Shown here: positions 28,579 through 39,291 of the stretch, piece after piece
Numbering within the stretch: the stretch's first letter is position 1
Layout of the letters: each line of letters opens with the position of its first letter
Assembly (NCBI GenBank): GCA_003212535.1
Contig: QCPO01000001.1
Span: 62,001-126,000 of the forward strand
Direction of reading: 5' to 3'
DNA length: 64,000 nucleotides
Source of the DNA: Prochlorococcus sp. AG-436-O11
GTDB lineage: Bacteria; Cyanobacteriota; Cyanobacteriia; PCC-6307; Cyanobiaceae
Notes under the pieces: generated by a model
Told to the model about the DNA's origin: nothing
Databases searched by the model: none
The model's input: only the letters and a program-made list of their open reading frames with translations
Position numbers and translations under genes: made by a program

Positions 28579-29309
28579 TGGGACATAAAATACATCCTAC
28601 GGGACTTAGATTAGGTATTACAAAAGAGCACCGTTCCAAATGGTTTGCTACTTCTAAAACTTATCCAATTCTTCTTCAAGAGGATTTTAAAATTCGTACT
28701 TTTATACAAAAAAAATATGGTGCAGCTGGAATTAGTGATGTTTTAATAGCCAGAAAAGCGGATCAGCTTGAACTAGAATTAAAAACAGCAAGGCCAGGAG
28801 TGATTGTAGGAAGGCAGGGAAGTGGTATTGAAGAACTGAGATCAGGAATCCAAAAAACCATCGGAGATAGGACAAGACAAGTAAGAATAAATGTTGTAGA
28901 AGTAGAGCGAGTAGATGCAGATGCTTTTCTACTTGCTGAATACATTGCACTTCAACTAGAAAAAAGAGTTGCCTTTAGAAGAACCATTAGGATGGCATTA
29001 CAGCGAGCTCAACGGGCTGGGGTTTTAGGTTTAAAAATACAAGTCGGAGGAAGATTAAATGGTGCTGAAATTGCTAGAACTGAATGGACTCGAGAAGGAA
29101 GGGTCCCATTACACACCTTAAGAGCTGAAATTGATTACGCTACTCGTGAAGCAAATACAACTTATGGAGTTCTAGGAATTAAGGTTTGGGTCTTTAAAGG
29201 TGAAGTCCTTCCTAAGGAAGAGCAAAATATTCCTGTAGGTGGAAACGCAAAAAGAAAAGCCAGTCGCAGACCTCAGGAATTTGAGGATCGTTCAAATGAG
29301 AATTCTTAG
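28578..29309 (+). CDS. rpsC: Ribosomal protein S3
   Basis: 243 aa. [23 protein letters not shown] start, KH domain with the [10 protein letters not shown] loop near residue 78, and the C-terminal S3 domain with [26 protein letters not shown]3 forms the mRNA entry channel with S4 and S5. The tail after about 215 is basic and low complexity, as in other cyanobacteria. Confidence 0.98.
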   Translation: MGHKIHPTGLRLGITKEHRSKWFATSKTYPILLQEDFKIRTFIQKKYGAAGISDVLIARKADQLELELKTARPGVIVGRQGSGIEELRSGIQKTIGDRTRQVRINVVEVERVDADAFLLAEYIALQLEKRVAFRRTIRMALQRAQRAGVLGLKIQVGGRLNGAEIARTEWTREGRVPLHTLRAEIDYATREANTTYGVLGIKVWVFKGEVLPKEEQNIPVGGNAKRKASRRPQEFEDRSNENS

Positions 29310-29320
29310 GAGGTGTAACA

Positions 29321-29803
29321 ATGCTTAGTCCAAAACGTACTAAATTCCGTAAACAACATAGAGGTAGAATGAGAGGAGTAGCCTCAAAGGGTAATACAAT
29401 TGCATTTGGTCAATTTGCTCTGCAAGCACAAGATTGTGGATGGGTTACTGCCCGACAGATTGAAGCAAGTAGGCGAGCTATGACTAGATATATTAAACGT
29501 GGTGGTCAAATATGGATCAGAATATTTCCTGATAAACCAGTTACCATGAGACCTGCCGAAACTAGAATGGGTTCTGGAAAAGGAAATCCAGAGTTTTGGG
29601 TTGCAGTTGTTAAACCAGGTCGAATATTATTCGAGATGGGCGGAGAAGATATCACAGAAGAAATTGCAAAAGAAGCTATGCGTTTAGCCCAATACAAATT
29701 ACCAGTAAAAACAAAATTCATCTCTGCCGATACAAATCTAGCAAGTTCTGTACAAGAAAAGACTAAAAATAAAAAAAAATCTCAAGAGGAGGTTAAACAA
29801 TGA
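29321..29803 (+). CDS. rplP: Ribosomal protein L16
   Basis: 160 aa. [50 protein letters not shown] and [19 protein letters not shown] define L16, which contacts the A-site tRNA. A clear AGGAGG precedes the ATG. The last 20 residues are a Lys-rich tail longer than the E. coli protein. Overlaps rpmC by 4 nt. Confidence 0.98.
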   Translation: MLSPKRTKFRKQHRGRMRGVASKGNTIAFGQFALQAQDCGWVTARQIEASRRAMTRYIKRGGQIWIRIFPDKPVTMRPAETRMGSGKGNPEFWVAVVKPGRILFEMGGEDITEEIAKEAMRLAQYKLPVKTKFISADTNLASSVQEKTKNKKKSQEEVKQ

Positions 29804-30018
29804 AAAACTCAGAATCACTTAAAGAATTTAAGAAATTAAACTCTTCTCAATTGACTGAAAAGATTGACCAGTTACGTAAAGAACTTTTCGATTTGAGGTT
29901 CAAGCAAGCTACCAGACAGCTCAACGAAACTCATAAATTTAAAATCATAAAAAGACAAGTTGCGCAATTACTAACTCTTAGTAAAAGCCAAAATGATTCT
30001 CAAAAAACTTCTGTTTAA
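29800..30018 (+). CDS. rpmC: Ribosomal protein L29
   Basis: 72 aa. Two helices with the family core [24 protein letters not shown] and the following [15 protein letters not shown]29 sits beside L23 at the tunnel exit. Overlap with rplP (4 nt) and short spacing to rpsQ place it in the operon. Confidence 0.95.
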   Translation: MKNSESLKEFKKLNSSQLTEKIDQLRKELFDLRFKQATRQLNETHKFKIIKRQVAQLLTLSKSQNDSQKTSV

Positions 30019-30027
30019 TTATTAGCT

Positions 30028-30294
30028 ATGGCCCTTAAAGAAAGAATTGGTACTGTTGTAAGCGACAAAATGGATAAAACGGTTGTTGTCGCTGTTATTA
30101 ACAGATATCCACATCCAACTTATAAAAAAATTGTTAGTAGAACTACTCGATATAAGGCACATGATCCAGAAAATACATGTGTTTTAGGTGATAGGGTTAA
30201 AATTAAAGAAACAAGACCACTTAGTGCTCATAAAAGGTGGGCTATAGAAGAGATTCTGAATAAAACAATCCAGCCTAAGGAGGATAAAAAATGA
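30028..30294 (+). CDS. rpsQ: Ribosomal protein S17
   Basis: 88 aa. The OB-fold motif [16 protein letters not shown] and [29 protein letters not shown] match S17, a primary 16S rRNA binder that starts 30S assembly. Overlaps rplN by 4 nt. Confidence 0.97.
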   Translation: MALKERIGTVVSDKMDKTVVVAVINRYPHPTYKKIVSRTTRYKAHDPENTCVLGDRVKIKETRPLSAHKRWAIEEILNKTIQPKEDKK

Positions 30295-30656
30295 TTCAAC
30301 AAGAGACATATTTAACTGTTGCTGATAACAGTGGTGCTAAGAGACTACAATGCATTAGGGTTTTAGGATCTAATAGAAGATATGCACATGTGGGAGATGT
30401 GATTGTTGCAACTGTGAAAGATGCACTTCCAAACATGGGAGTTAAGAAATCAGAAGTTGTAAGGGCTGTTATCGTAAGAACGAAAGCAACTTTAAGAAGA
30501 AATACTGGCAATTCAATTAGATTTGATGATAATGCTGCTGTTTTGATTAATGAAGATAAGAATCCAAAAGGAACAAGAGTTTTTGGTCCTGTAGCAAGAG
30601 AACTCCGGGACAAAAATTATACTAAGATTGTTTCTCTCGCTCCGGAGGTGATTTAA
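30291..30656 (+). CDS. rplN: Ribosomal protein L14
   Basis: 121 aa. [36 protein letters not shown] and the C-terminal [27 protein letters not shown] identify L14, part of intersubunit bridges and the RsfS silencing-factor site. The GGAGGTG at its 3' end serves as ribosome binding site for rplX, which starts directly after the stop. Confidence 0.98.
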   Translation: MIQQETYLTVADNSGAKRLQCIRVLGSNRRYAHVGDVIVATVKDALPNMGVKKSEVVRAVIVRTKATLRRNTGNSIRFDDNAAVLINEDKNPKGTRVFGPVARELRDKNYTKIVSLAPEVI

Positions 30657-31013
30657 ATGTTGGACTCATTAAAACAAAAGAAAAATTCCCAAAGAGTAAA
30701 AATGAGAATTAAAACTGGTGATTTGGTAAAAGTCATTAATGGAAAAGATAAAGGTAAAACTGGAGAAGTTCTAAAAACTATTCCTTTTGAAAATAGAGTT
30801 GTGGTTAAAGGAATTAATCTAAGGACTAAACATGTAAAACCAACTCAGGAAGGTGAAACTGGCAGAATCTTAACTGAAGAAGCATCTTTACATGCATCCA
30901 ATGTAATGTTTTTCTCTAAGGATAAGAATCTAACAAGTAAAATTGAATACTTTATAAATAAAGAGGGAGTTAAGAAAAGAAGATTAAAAAAAACTGGTGA
31001 AGTAATTGATTAA
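30657..31013 (+). CDS. rplX: Ribosomal protein L24
   Basis: 118 aa. The KOW motif is [23 protein letters not shown] at about 16-38, then [18 protein letters not shown] 30657 follows GGAGGTG and is accepted; a second ATG at residue 16 would give a shorter protein closer to the minimal L24. L24 initiates 50S assembly. A 74-nt gap follows, the largest in the first half of the cluster. Confidence 0.95.
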   Translation: MLDSLKQKKNSQRVKMRIKTGDLVKVINGKDKGKTGEVLKTIPFENRVVVKGINLRTKHVKPTQEGETGRILTEEASLHASNVMFFSKDKNLTSKIEYFINKEGVKKRRLKKTGEVID

Positions 31014-31087
31014 TTTTTCATCAAAAACCAGATTTAAACTTTTCTTAATTTCTCAATTCTGACAAAGACCAGAATTAATAAAAAATT

Positions 31088-31627
31088 ATGACTCTAAAAA
31101 ATCGCTACAAAGAATCAATTAGACCAAAACTATTAAAGGATCTTGGTCTTAAAAATATTCACCAAGTACCAAAAGTTGTTAAAGTCAATGTCAACAGAGG
31201 TCTTGGGGAAGCTGCGTCAAATTCAAAATCTCTTGAAGCTTCTTTAAATGAAATGGCAACTATTACGGGGCAAAAGGCTTTAGTGACTAGGGCTAAAAAA
31301 GCTATAGCGGGTTTTAAAATTCGTGAAGGTATGCCTATTGGTTGTACTGTAACTTTGAGAGGCGATCGGATGTATTCCTTCTTAGAGAGATTTATAAATC
31401 TAGCTTTGCCTAGAATCAGAGACTTTAGAGGAGTTAATCCAAAAAGTTTTGATGGGAGAGGTAATTACACTCTTGGAGTGAAAGAGCAATTGATATTTCC
31501 TGAAATCTCTTTTGATAAAATTGATTCGATAAGAGGTATGGATATAACTATCGTAACTAGTGCAAGAACTGATCAAGAAGGTAAAGCTCTCCTAAAAGAG
31601 TTAGGAATGCCTTTTAGTAAGAATTAA
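31088..31627 (+). CDS. rplE: Ribosomal protein L5
   Basis: 179 aa. [58 protein letters not shown] and [18 protein letters not shown] are classical L5 motifs. L5 binds 5S rRNA and touches the P-site tRNA. The 74-nt upstream gap is AT-rich with an imperfect CTTTTC/GAAAAG-type repeat but no convincing promoter or terminator. Confidence 0.98.
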   Translation: MTLKNRYKESIRPKLLKDLGLKNIHQVPKVVKVNVNRGLGEAASNSKSLEASLNEMATITGQKALVTRAKKAIAGFKIREGMPIGCTVTLRGDRMYSFLERFINLALPRIRDFRGVNPKSFDGRGNYTLGVKEQLIFPEISFDKIDSIRGMDITIVTSARTDQEGKALLKELGMPFSKN

Positions 31628-31636
31628 ATTAAAACT

Positions 31637-32038
31637 ATGTCAAATCACGATCCTATTTCAGATATGCTAACTCGCATAAGAAATGCGAGCCAAAAGAAGC
31701 ATACAACAACAACAATTCCAGGTTCCAAAATGTCCCTAAGTATTGCAAAGGTACTTCAGAAAGAGGGCTTTATTTCTGATATTAATGAGGAAGGTGAAGG
31801 TTACAAATCACAAATAATACTTGGTCTCAAATATAGTGGTAAAAATAAATTTCCAACTATTAGATCTATGCAAAGAGTTAGTAAACCTGGATTGCGAATT
31901 TATAAAAATACTAAAGGACTGCCAAAAGTTCTTGGAGGTCTTGGAGTTGCTATAATATCCACTTCAAAAGGCGTCATGAGTGATCGCGATGCTAGAAAGC
32001 AAGGCATTGGTGGCGAAGTTCTTTGCTATGTTTATTAA
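31637..32038 (+). CDS. rpsH: Ribosomal protein S8
   Basis: 133 aa. [18 protein letters not shown] and the C-terminal [33 protein letters not shown] identify S8, a 16S central-domain binder. In E. coli it autoregulates the spc operon. rpsN (S14), which lies between rplE and rpsH in E. coli, is not present here. Confidence 0.98.
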   Translation: MSNHDPISDMLTRIRNASQKKHTTTTIPGSKMSLSIAKVLQKEGFISDINEEGEGYKSQIILGLKYSGKNKFPTIRSMQRVSKPGLRIYKNTKGLPKVLGGLGVAIISTSKGVMSDRDARKQGIGGEVLCYVY

Positions 32039-32050
32039 GGAGCATTAATC

Positions 32051-32591
32051 ATGTCAAGAATTGGAAAAGCACCAGTACTAATTCCAGAAAAAGTATCTGT
32101 TGATTTTGATGGACTAACTGTTATAGTTAAAGGCCCTAAAGGGGAATTAAAACGTTTAATGCCTCATGGAGTTAGTTTTGATAAAAAAGACAATACTGTT
32201 GTTGTAATCCCTACTACAACCAAAATACATTCAAGGCAAAGACATGGATTATGTCGAGCTTTAATTGCAAATATGATTGAAGGAGTCAGTAAAGGCTTCA
32301 CCAAAAAACTAGAAATTGTTGGAGTTGGTTCTAGGGCTCAAGTGAAAGGTAAAAATCTAGTAGTTAGTGCAGGATATAGTCATCCTGTGGAAATGACCCC
32401 CCCCCGATGGTATAACATACAAAGTTGAGAGCAACACAAACGTAATCGTATCTGGAATTGATAAGGAAATTGTTGGTAATGAAGCAGCAAAAATCAGATC
32501 AATTAGACCTCCAGAGCCCTATAAAGGAAAAGGAATTAAATACCATGATGAGAGAATACTTAGAAAAGCTGGTAAATCTGGCAAAAAATAA
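32051..32591 (+). CDS. rplF: Ribosomal protein L6, frameshifted at a nine-C tract
   Basis: The frame from ATG 32051 reads as L6 up to VEMTPP at about residue 118, then a C9 run (32397-32405) shifts it and it ends at 32428 with a non-L6 tail. With eight C the downstream frame continues as [17 protein letters not shown] and ends SGKSGKK at TAA 32589-32591, giving a normal 179-aa L6 with [14 protein letters not shown]6 is essential for 50S assembly, so a sequencing error, tract polymorphism or transcriptional slippage is more likely than true loss. Everything else about the gene, spacing included, is intact. Confidence 0.93.
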
Positions 32592-32605
32592 TTCAATAAA
32601 AAACC

Positions 32606-32974
32606 ATGACTAAAATTTCAAGAAAACTACAAACCCAGAAACGTCATAGAAGGTTAAGAAGATTCTTAATTGGCAATGAAAGTCGCCCAAGATTGTCAGT
32701 TTTTCGTTCAAATAACCATATCTATGCCCAGGTTATAGACGATGGCGCTCAAAAAACTATTTGTTCGGCTTCAACTGTTGACAAAGAGCTTAAAGAAAAA
32801 TCAGAAAAGCTATCTTCTAATTGTAATTCTTCCTCTATTGTTGGAAATTTATTAGCAAAAAGAGCCCTAAAAAAAGGGATCAAGCAAGTCATTTTTGACC
32901 GTGGGGGAAATTTATATCACGGAAGAGTGAAGGCACTTGCAGAGGCTGCTCGTGAAGCCGGCTTGAAATTCTAA
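32606..32974 (+). CDS. rplR: Ribosomal protein L18
   Basis: 122 aa. [32 protein letters not shown] and the C-terminal [26 protein letters not shown] identify L18, a 5S rRNA partner together with L5 and L25. Starts 14 nt after the restored L6 stop, consistent with L6 being translated to its end. Confidence 0.97.
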   Translation: MTKISRKLQTQKRHRRLRRFLIGNESRPRLSVFRSNNHIYAQVIDDGAQKTICSASTVDKELKEKSEKLSSNCNSSSIVGNLLAKRALKKGIKQVIFDRGGNLYHGRVKALAEAAREAGLKF

Positions 32975-32990
32975 TCTTTAATTTTTTACA

Positions 32991-33614
32991 ATGACTGACA
33001 CTCCAACAAAACAAGAAAATCAACCTAAAATTGATAAGGTTCCTGCTTCTCATGTAAGTGAAAAAAGGCAGAATAATCGTAATAATGATCGAAAAAGAGG
33101 AAGAAGAGGTGATTCAAGGAATCTAGAGAGAGATTCTGATTGGCAAGAAAGAGTTGTTCAAATAAGAAGGGTTTCCAAAACTGTAAAAGGTGGAAAAAAA
33201 ATGAGTTTTAGAGCCATTGTTGTTGTTGGTAACGAGAAAGGACAAGTTGGAGTTGGAGTTGGTAAAGCTGGAGATGTTATTGGAGCAGTGAGAAAAGGAG
33301 TCTCAGATGGTAAAAAGAATCTTGTCAGAGTACCTTTAACCCCAAACAATTCAATACCGACTTTATCAAAAGGGAGAGATGGTGCAGCTAATGTACTTAT
33401 TAGGCCTGCTGCTCCAGGTACTGGTGTAATTGCTGGCGGGTCAATTAGAACAGTTTTAGAATTAGCAGGTATAAAAAATGTCCTAGCCAAAAGATTGGGT
33501 AGTAAAACACCTCTAAATAATGCACGTGCTGCTATGGTAGCTCTCTCTCAACTGAGAACTCACAAATCTGCCTCAAGAGAGAGAGGAATTTCTCTTGAAC
33601 AGCTTTATTCTTGA
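32991..33614 (+). CDS. rpsE: Ribosomal protein S5
   Basis: 207 aa. The first 45 residues are a charged cyanobacterial extension; then [47 protein letters not shown], and [30 protein letters not shown]5 controls decoding fidelity near the mRNA entry. The gene ends just before rplO; rpmD (L30), expected between them in many bacteria, is absent. Confidence 0.97.
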   Translation: MTDTPTKQENQPKIDKVPASHVSEKRQNNRNNDRKRGRRGDSRNLERDSDWQERVVQIRRVSKTVKGGKKMSFRAIVVVGNEKGQVGVGVGKAGDVIGAVRKGVSDGKKNLVRVPLTPNNSIPTLSKGRDGAANVLIRPAAPGTGVIAGGSIRTVLELAGIKNVLAKRLGSKTPLNNARAAMVALSQLRTHKSASRERGISLEQLYS

Positions 33615-33619
33615 AAATT

Positions 33620-34078
33620 ATGACTTCAACACTAAATACACTCAAGTCAAATACTGGCTCTAGAAAGAAAAAATTAAGAAAGGGCAGAGGTATTGCCGCA
33701 GGACAGGGAGCTTCATGTGGTTTCGGAATGAGAGGACAAAAATCACGTTCTGGTAGACCAACACGCCCAGGGTTTGAGGGTGGTCAAATGCCCTTGTATA
33801 GAAGAATTCCTAAATTAAAGCACTTTGAAATAATTAATCAAAAAAACTATTCAATAATAAATATTGGTAAATTAAATGATTATAAAGATAACGAAACAGT
33901 TAACTTAGATTCACTGGTCAAAAAAGGATTGCTTTTTAAGCCAAAATTCCCTTTGAAAATACTTGGTAATGGAGAAGTTAATGTTAAGTTAACAGTTCAA
34001 GCTCATGCATTTACAAAAGTTGCTAAACAAAAAATTGAAGATGCGGGTGGATCTTGTGAACTTATAAATAATAAATAA
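33620..34078 (+). CDS. rplO: Ribosomal protein L15
   Basis: 152 aa from ATG 33620; the frame is open from a TTG at 33611 but that would overlap the rpsE stop and ATG gives the expected [11 protein letters not shown] start. [29 protein letters not shown] and [21 protein letters not shown] are diagnostic. L15 is a late 50S assembly protein and normally precedes secY, as here (15 nt). Confidence 0.97.
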   Translation: MTSTLNTLKSNTGSRKKKLRKGRGIAAGQGASCGFGMRGQKSRSGRPTRPGFEGGQMPLYRRIPKLKHFEIINQKNYSIINIGKLNDYKDNETVNLDSLVKKGLLFKPKFPLKILGNGEVNVKLTVQAHAFTKVAKQKIEDAGGSCELINNK

Positions 34079-34092
34079 ATTTAGTTTTATCT

Positions 34093-35412
34093 ATGTTTGT
34101 TAATAAAAGTAGAAACCCTAGCGCATCAGAAATAATTTCTCAATTATTTTTGAATAAGGAGTTAAGAAGCCGAGTTTTAACAACACTAGGTCTTTTACTT
34201 TTAGTCAGAATTGGTATCTATATTCCAATGCCAGGGATTGATAGAGTTGCTTTTAAAAGCTTCATAGATCAAGGAGGACAGTTAATAGGCTTTTTAGATA
34301 TTTTCACTGGTGGTGGAATTTCAACTTTAGGAATATTTGCATTAGGGATTCTCCCTTTCATTAATGCTTCAATTATTATTCAGCTGCTGACAGCTTCATT
34401 ACCTGTGCTTGAAGATTTACAAAAGAACGAGGGAGAAGCAGGTAGGAGAAAAATTGCTCAAATAACAAGATATGTTTCCTTAGGATGGGGGTTTTTGCAG
34501 AGTATTATTTTTTCGTTAATTCTTAGACAATATGCAATTGAGGGTATAAGTGAAACTACATTTGTTTTACAAACATCTATTGCGTTGGTCACTGGTTCAA
34601 TGCTAGTTATGTGGTTCAGCGAAATTATTACAGAGAAAGGGATAGGGCAAGGAGCATCATTAGTAATTTTTTTGAATATTGTTGCAACTTTGCCTAAAGC
34701 CTTGAGTTCCACTATTGAGAAAGCTCAAACTGGTGATCGTGGAGATGTTTTAGGTATAGCAGTCTTACTTGGAGTTTTTTTACTGACAATTGTTGGGATA
34801 ATTTTTGTTCAAGAAGGAGCAAGGCGCATTCCTATTGTTAGTGCAAAAAGACAAATAGGAAATTCAACATTACTTCCTACAAGGCAGAGTTATTTGCCAT
34901 TAAAATTAAACGCAGGTGGAGTTATGCCTATAATTTTTGCATCTGCCTTGATATTCTTACCTATTACTATTGCAAATGTGACGGGTAATCCAATTTTAAT
35001 AAAATTAGCAAATAGTTTGAACCCTGGCTCTTCAAATCCATGGCCATATGCAATTACATTCTTTGCTTTGATTTTGGGATTCTCATATTTTTATGCATCT
35101 CTTACAATTAATCCAGTAGATGTGGCATCTAATTTAAAAAAAGGAGGAGTTGCAATACCAGGAGTTAGGCCTGGCACTAATACAGCTAATTACTTATCAG
35201 GAATACAAAATAGGTTGACATTATTAGGAGGATTATTTTTGGGTTCAGTAGCTATTATCCCAGCCGCTGTAGAAAGAGCGACAAATGTACAAACTTTTCA
35301 AGGTTTAGGAGCAACTTCTTTGCTTATTCTTGTAGGTGTTGCAATCGATACTGCTAAGCAAATCCAAACTTATGTTATTTCTCAAAGATATGAGGGATTA
35401 GTGAACAATTAA
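34093..35412 (+). CDS. secY: Preprotein translocase subunit SecY
   Basis: 439 aa with about ten membrane helices. [42 protein letters not shown] (plug region), [15 protein letters not shown] and [28 protein letters not shown] are SecY signatures. It forms the protein-conducting channel in the plasma and thylakoid membranes. Its stop overlaps the adk ATG by one base. Confidence 0.98.
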   Translation: MFVNKSRNPSASEIISQLFLNKELRSRVLTTLGLLLLVRIGIYIPMPGIDRVAFKSFIDQGGQLIGFLDIFTGGGISTLGIFALGILPFINASIIIQLLTASLPVLEDLQKNEGEAGRRKIAQITRYVSLGWGFLQSIIFSLILRQYAIEGISETTFVLQTSIALVTGSMLVMWFSEIITEKGIGQGASLVIFLNIVATLPKALSSTIEKAQTGDRGDVLGIAVLLGVFLLTIVGIIFVQEGARRIPIVSAKRQIGNSTLLPTRQSYLPLKLNAGGVMPIIFASALIFLPITIANVTGNPILIKLANSLNPGSSNPWPYAITFFALILGFSYFYASLTINPVDVASNLKKGGVAIPGVRPGTNTANYLSGIQNRLTLLGGLFLGSVAIIPAAVERATNVQTFQGLGATSLLILVGVAIDTAKQIQTYVISQRYEGLVNN

Positions 35413-35960
35413 TGAAAAAACATTTACTATTTTTGGGAGCTCCTGGAGCAGGAAAAGGTACTCAGGCTGAATTACTCAGTCAAACAAATTCTTATTTGCA
35501 TCTTTCTACAGGTGAATTGTTAAGAAAAGAAATTGAGATGAATACTAATCTTGGTATACAAGTAAAGGATATTATTAATCGAGGAGAATTAGTTAGTGAT
35601 GAACTTGTTTTAGAAATTGTAAGGAGAAATCTAGATAAAGATAATAAAGGTTGGATCTTAGATGGATACCCCAGAAATTTATCTCAAGTAAACTCACTTA
35701 ATGATGTTTTAATTGAAATAAATCAACCTTTAGAAGTTGTTTTTTATCTAGATATTCCCGAAGAAGTGTTAATTAAGCGTTTAATGTTAAGAGGCAGGAA
35801 AGATGATAATGAAGAGACAATTAGAACAAGATTAAATATTTATAAAAAAACTACAGAACCTTTGATTGAATATTTTAAAAATCTTGCATTATTAGAATAT
35901 ATAGATGCTGATAGAGATTTAAAAACTATCTCTTCTGATATTAAACAAAAAATTGCTTGA
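35412..35960 (+). CDS. adk: Adenylate kinase, short form
   Basis: 182 aa. P-loop [10 protein letters not shown] (8-17), [16 protein letters not shown]-binding region, and [13 protein letters not shown]. The LID domain is the short loop [19 protein letters not shown], as in cyanobacterial enzymes without the zinc/long LID. It balances ATP, ADP and AMP. infA, sometimes found after adk in this cluster, is not present. Confidence 0.97.
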   Translation: MKKHLLFLGAPGAGKGTQAELLSQTNSYLHLSTGELLRKEIEMNTNLGIQVKDIINRGELVSDELVLEIVRRNLDKDNKGWILDGYPRNLSQVNSLNDVLIEINQPLEVVFYLDIPEEVLIKRLMLRGRKDDNEETIRTRLNIYKKTTEPLIEYFKNLALLEYIDADRDLKTISSDIKQKIA

Positions 35961-36004
35961 TGATGATGTAGAATAAAGTATTAACGTTTTATTTGTTAAA
36001 CCCC

Positions 36005-36121
36005 ATGAAGGTCAGATCCTCAGTCAAAAAAATTAGCCCTGACGATCAGATCGTGAGGAGAAGAGGTAAAATCTATGTTATTAACAAGAAAAGACCTCGC
36101 AATAAACAGCGTCAAGGTTAA
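36005..36121 (+). CDS. rpmJ: Ribosomal protein L36, cysteine-free type
   Basis: 38 aa. [20 protein letters not shown] followed by a tail ending [11 protein letters not shown]. It is the zinc-less form: the three Cys and one His that bind zinc in the classical protein are absent. It is located between adk and rpsM, its usual place, 44 nt after adk and 44 nt before rpsM. Confidence 0.96.
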   Translation: MKVRSSVKKISPDDQIVRRRGKIYVINKKRPRNKQRQG

Positions 36122-36165
36122 CCTTGAAAAATTAATTTAATTCAAACTTTTACTTACTCAAACAC

Positions 36166-36531
36166 GTGGCCAGGATTGCAGGAATTGACATACCTCGCGA
36201 AAAGCGAGTCGAAATTGCACTTACATACGTCTATGGAATTGGTTTAACAAGATCAAAGCTAATTCTTGCTAATACAGGGGTAAACCCAGATATTCGTGTC
36301 AAAGATCTTTCAGATTCGGATGTTCAAAAACTTAGAGGTGCTACAGAGGAATTTACTTTAGAAGGTGATTTGAGAAGGAAAGAGGGAATGGCTTTAAAGC
36401 GTTTACAAGATATTGGTTGTGTGAGGGGAAGAAGACATAGAATGAGTCTTCCAGTCAGAGGTCAAAGAACTAGAACTAATGCTAGAACCAGACGCGGATC
36501 AAGAAAAACAGTCGCTGGAAGAAAAAAATAA
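36166..36531 (+). CDS. rpsM: Ribosomal protein S13
   Basis: 121 aa from a GTG start that gives the normal [26 protein letters not shown]. The tail [31 protein letters not shown] reaches into the decoding area. S13 bridges the subunits at the 30S head. Confidence 0.98.
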   Translation: MARIAGIDIPREKRVEIALTYVYGIGLTRSKLILANTGVNPDIRVKDLSDSDVQKLRGATEEFTLEGDLRRKEGMALKRLQDIGCVRGRRHRMSLPVRGQRTRTNARTRRGSRKTVAGRKK

Positions 36532-36578
36532 TTAATTAATTCTCTATTACAAATGCAAGTCCTAACTTAAAAATTATC

Positions 36579-36971
36579 ATGCCAGCCCCAGTAAAAAAAA
36601 CAGGTTCAAAAAAATCAAAGCGCAATGTACCAAATGGTGTGGTACATATTCAAAGCACATTTAATAACACAATTGTTTCTATCACTGATACCTCTGGTCA
36701 TGTGATTTCTTGGTCTTCTGCTGGTGCAAGTGGATTTAAAGGAGCTCGTAAAGGTACGCCATTTGCAGCGCAAACAGCTGCTGAGGCGGCGGCAAGAAGA
36801 GCACTGGATCAGGGCATGAGACAAATAGAAGTATTAGTTAGAGGACCTGGTTCAGGTAGGGAAACCGCCATAAGAGCTTTACAAGTGGCGGGTTTAGAAA
36901 TAACTCTAATAAGAGATGTAACTCCATTACCTCATAATGGATGTAGAAGACCTAAACGGAGACGCGTTTAG
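36579..36971 (+). CDS. rpsK: Ribosomal protein S11
   Basis: 130 aa. [46 protein letters not shown] and the C-terminal [18 protein letters not shown] define S11, which contacts mRNA at the platform. The 57-nt spacer to rpoA contains a C10-A8 homopolymer. Confidence 0.98.
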   Translation: MPAPVKKTGSKKSKRNVPNGVVHIQSTFNNTIVSITDTSGHVISWSSAGASGFKGARKGTPFAAQTAAEAAARRALDQGMRQIEVLVRGPGSGRETAIRALQVAGLEITLIRDVTPLPHNGCRRPKRRRV

Positions 36972-36989
36972 AGCTTAACCATTTTCCAA

Positions 36990-37007
36990 CCCCCCCCCCA
37001 AAAAAAA
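36990..37007 (+). repeat. C10-A8 homopolymer tract
   Basis: Ten C (36990-36999) followed directly by eight A (37000-37007) in the rpsK-rpoA spacer, ending 21 nt before the rpoA start. It is the longest C run seen in the window and is unusual in such AT-rich DNA; tract length may be variable or misread. Confidence 0.9.
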
Positions 37008-37028
37008 CTTACAACCTCATTATTTTCC

Positions 37029-37967
37029 GTGTTGCAATACCAGATTGACAGAATCGACCATCAAATAGCAGATGATCGCTCCCAAACAGGAACATTCTTA
37101 ATTGGCCCTTTAGAAAGGGGACAAGCCACAACCTTGGGCAATTCCTTAAGAAGAGTTCTTATGGGAGGACTTGAAGGCAGTGCAGTGACTGCAGTTAGAA
37201 TAGCAGGAATTAATCATGAATATGCAACTATTCCTGGTGTGAGAGAAGATGTTTTAGACATCCTTCTAAACTGCAAGCAACTTTCTATTAATAGTTCTAA
37301 TCCAGAGATTGAAATAGGTAGGCTAGTAGCAACTGGTCCAATGGAGGTCAAGGCGAATGATATACAATTCTCATCTCAAGTAGAAGTAGTGGATGGTGAG
37401 AAACCTATAGCAACTATTCAAGCAGGTCACAATTTAGAGCTAGAAATACACGTTGAAAGAGGTGTGGGTTATAGACCAGTAGATCGTAAGAATGAAGAGA
37501 CAACTGCCATTGATTTGTTGCAAATAGATGCTGTATTTATGCCTGTCAAAAGAGTTAATTTCACCATTGATGAAACTGCTGTAGCAGAAGGTGGCACAGG
37601 TAGAGAAAGGCTAAAAATGGAAGTTGTAACAGATGGTTCAACAAGTCCTGATGATGCAATTGCTGAAGCTGCAAACCAATTGATTGAACTTTTTCAGCCT
37701 CTAGCCACTGTTACAATGGTAGAGGAAATACCTGAAGAACCTGAACCATCTCCAGAAGCTCAAATTCCTTTAGAAGAACTAAATTTGTCCGTCAGAGCAT
37801 ATAATTGTTTGAAAAGAGCACAAGTTAATTCTGTCTCTGATTTGATGGGCTTTAGTTATGAAGATCTTTTAGAAATTAAGAACTTTGGCTCAAAATCTGC
37901 AGATGAAGTTATTGAAGCTCTTGAGCGCATAGGAATTTCAATTCCTCAAAGCAGAACCTCCGTTTAA
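37029..37967 (+). CDS. rpoA: RNA polymerase alpha subunit
   Basis: 312 aa from GTG 37029, giving the typical [12 protein letters not shown] start. N-terminal dimerisation domain with [30 protein letters not shown]-terminal domain (about 240-312) with [22 protein letters not shown] and the helix-hairpin [17 protein letters not shown] that binds UP elements and activators. It lies in the usual rpsK-rpoA-rplQ order. Confidence 0.98.
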   Translation: MLQYQIDRIDHQIADDRSQTGTFLIGPLERGQATTLGNSLRRVLMGGLEGSAVTAVRIAGINHEYATIPGVREDVLDILLNCKQLSINSSNPEIEIGRLVATGPMEVKANDIQFSSQVEVVDGEKPIATIQAGHNLELEIHVERGVGYRPVDRKNEETTAIDLLQIDAVFMPVKRVNFTIDETAVAEGGTGRERLKMEVVTDGSTSPDDAIAEAANQLIELFQPLATVTMVEEIPEEPEPSPEAQIPLEELNLSVRAYNCLKRAQVNSVSDLMGFSYEDLLEIKNFGSKSADEVIEALERIGISIPQSRTSV

Positions 37968-37980
37968 AAATTTTAAGATT

Positions 37981-38331
37981 ATGAGACACCAACTTAGAAT
38001 TCCTCTATTAAGTAAACCTGCAGATCAGAGGAAAGCACTTTTAAGAGGTTTGACGACTCAATTAATTAAAGAGGGCAGAGTAACGACAACAAAAGCTAGA
38101 GCAAAAGCTTTGAGAAATGAAGCTGAAAGGATGATTTCATTAGCAAAAGACGGTAGTTTGGCTGCAAGAAGAAGAGCGATCGGATACATCTATGACAAGA
38201 AGTTAGTGCATTCATTATTTGAAAAAGCGAATGAACGATATGGAGACCGAAAAGGAGGATATACTCGTATAGTGCGCACAGTTTCTAGAAAGGGTGATAA
38301 TGCTCAAATGGCAATTATTGAACTTATTTAA
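37981..38331 (+). CDS. rplQ: Ribosomal protein L17
   Basis: 116 aa. [51 protein letters not shown] identifies L17, near the tunnel exit. The C-terminal [24 protein letters not shown] is normal. Follows rpoA by 13 nt and precedes truA by 39 nt. Confidence 0.98.
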   Translation: MRHQLRIPLLSKPADQRKALLRGLTTQLIKEGRVTTTKARAKALRNEAERMISLAKDGSLAARRRAIGYIYDKKLVHSLFEKANERYGDRKGGYTRIVRTVSRKGDNAQMAIIELI

Positions 38332-38370
38332 GATCACCAATATAGAAGCCTAAACCAAATAATTGAACTT

Positions 38371-39177
38371 TTGAAAAGAGTTGCGTTAATTATCCAATAT
38401 GATGGCAGTTACTTTTCAGGTTGGCAAAGACAAAGTAATGCAAATAGTGTTCAGGAAATTTTAGAAAAAACACTTTTAAAAATTTCGAATCATAGGGTAA
38501 ATACTTTTGCAGCAGGAAGAACCGATTCTGGAGTTCATGCTTCTGGTCAAGTCGTTCATTTTGATATTGATTGTGTTATTCCAGGTAATCGTTTCTCAGA
38601 CGTATTAAATGGTCACTTACCTCAAACAATTAGAATCTTAGAATCAGTTGAGGTTAATGATGATTGGCATGCTTGCTATTCAGCAATTTATAGACATTAT
38701 CGATACGTAATTAATAATAGTAAATTACCAAACTTATTTTTAAATAATTGGTCATGGCATAGGTATCAGAAAGTTCTTGATGAAGTTTTAATGTCAACTG
38801 CATTGAAAGGTATGGAAGGAGAACATGATTTTTTTGCTTTTCAGAAAAGTGGAAGTAATAGGTCAACTTCAATCACTACAATTAAAAATATTAAGCTAAA
38901 AAGAGTGGAAGATTTAATTTTAATAGATATCAAAGCTACTGGTTTTCTCTATGGCATGGTTCGTTTAATTGTTGGACAACTTGTTTTGGTTGGAGAAAAA
39001 AAAATATCACCAGAAATTTTTAGGAACAGATGGGTAGATAAAAAGAAAAATGAGGTTAAAGAATCTGCTCCTGCCAAGGGATTATGTTTCGTAAATGCAG
39101 TTTATAAAGAAAATGTTTTTAAAAAGATCAATAAAAACGATCTTTTCCCAGAATTTGTAATTAAGGGGTATTCATAG
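38371..39177 (+). CDS. truA: tRNA pseudouridine(38-40) synthase
   Basis: 268 aa from a TTG start. YDGSYFSGWQRQ, the catalytic AAGRTDSGVHASGQV with Asp52, and FLYGMVRLIVGQLVLVG match TruA, which modifies the anticodon stem-loop at positions 38-40. Its place between rplQ and rplM is common in bacteria. Confidence 0.96.
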   Translation: MKRVALIIQYDGSYFSGWQRQSNANSVQEILEKTLLKISNHRVNTFAAGRTDSGVHASGQVVHFDIDCVIPGNRFSDVLNGHLPQTIRILESVEVNDDWHACYSAIYRHYRYVINNSKLPNLFLNNWSWHRYQKVLDEVLMSTALKGMEGEHDFFAFQKSGSNRSTSITTIKNIKLKRVEDLILIDIKATGFLYGMVRLIVGQLVLVGEKKISPEIFRNRWVDKKKNEVKESAPAKGLCFVNAVYKENVFKKINKNDLFPEFVIKGYS

Positions 39178-39291
39178 GCAATTTAGATGTCAAAAAACTA
39201 TTTGTTTAAATTACCCTAAATTATTGTTCAATAACGCGGCAATAATGTAGAATTTAGTACTGATTTCATTTTATTTTTGTAAATTTGATAA

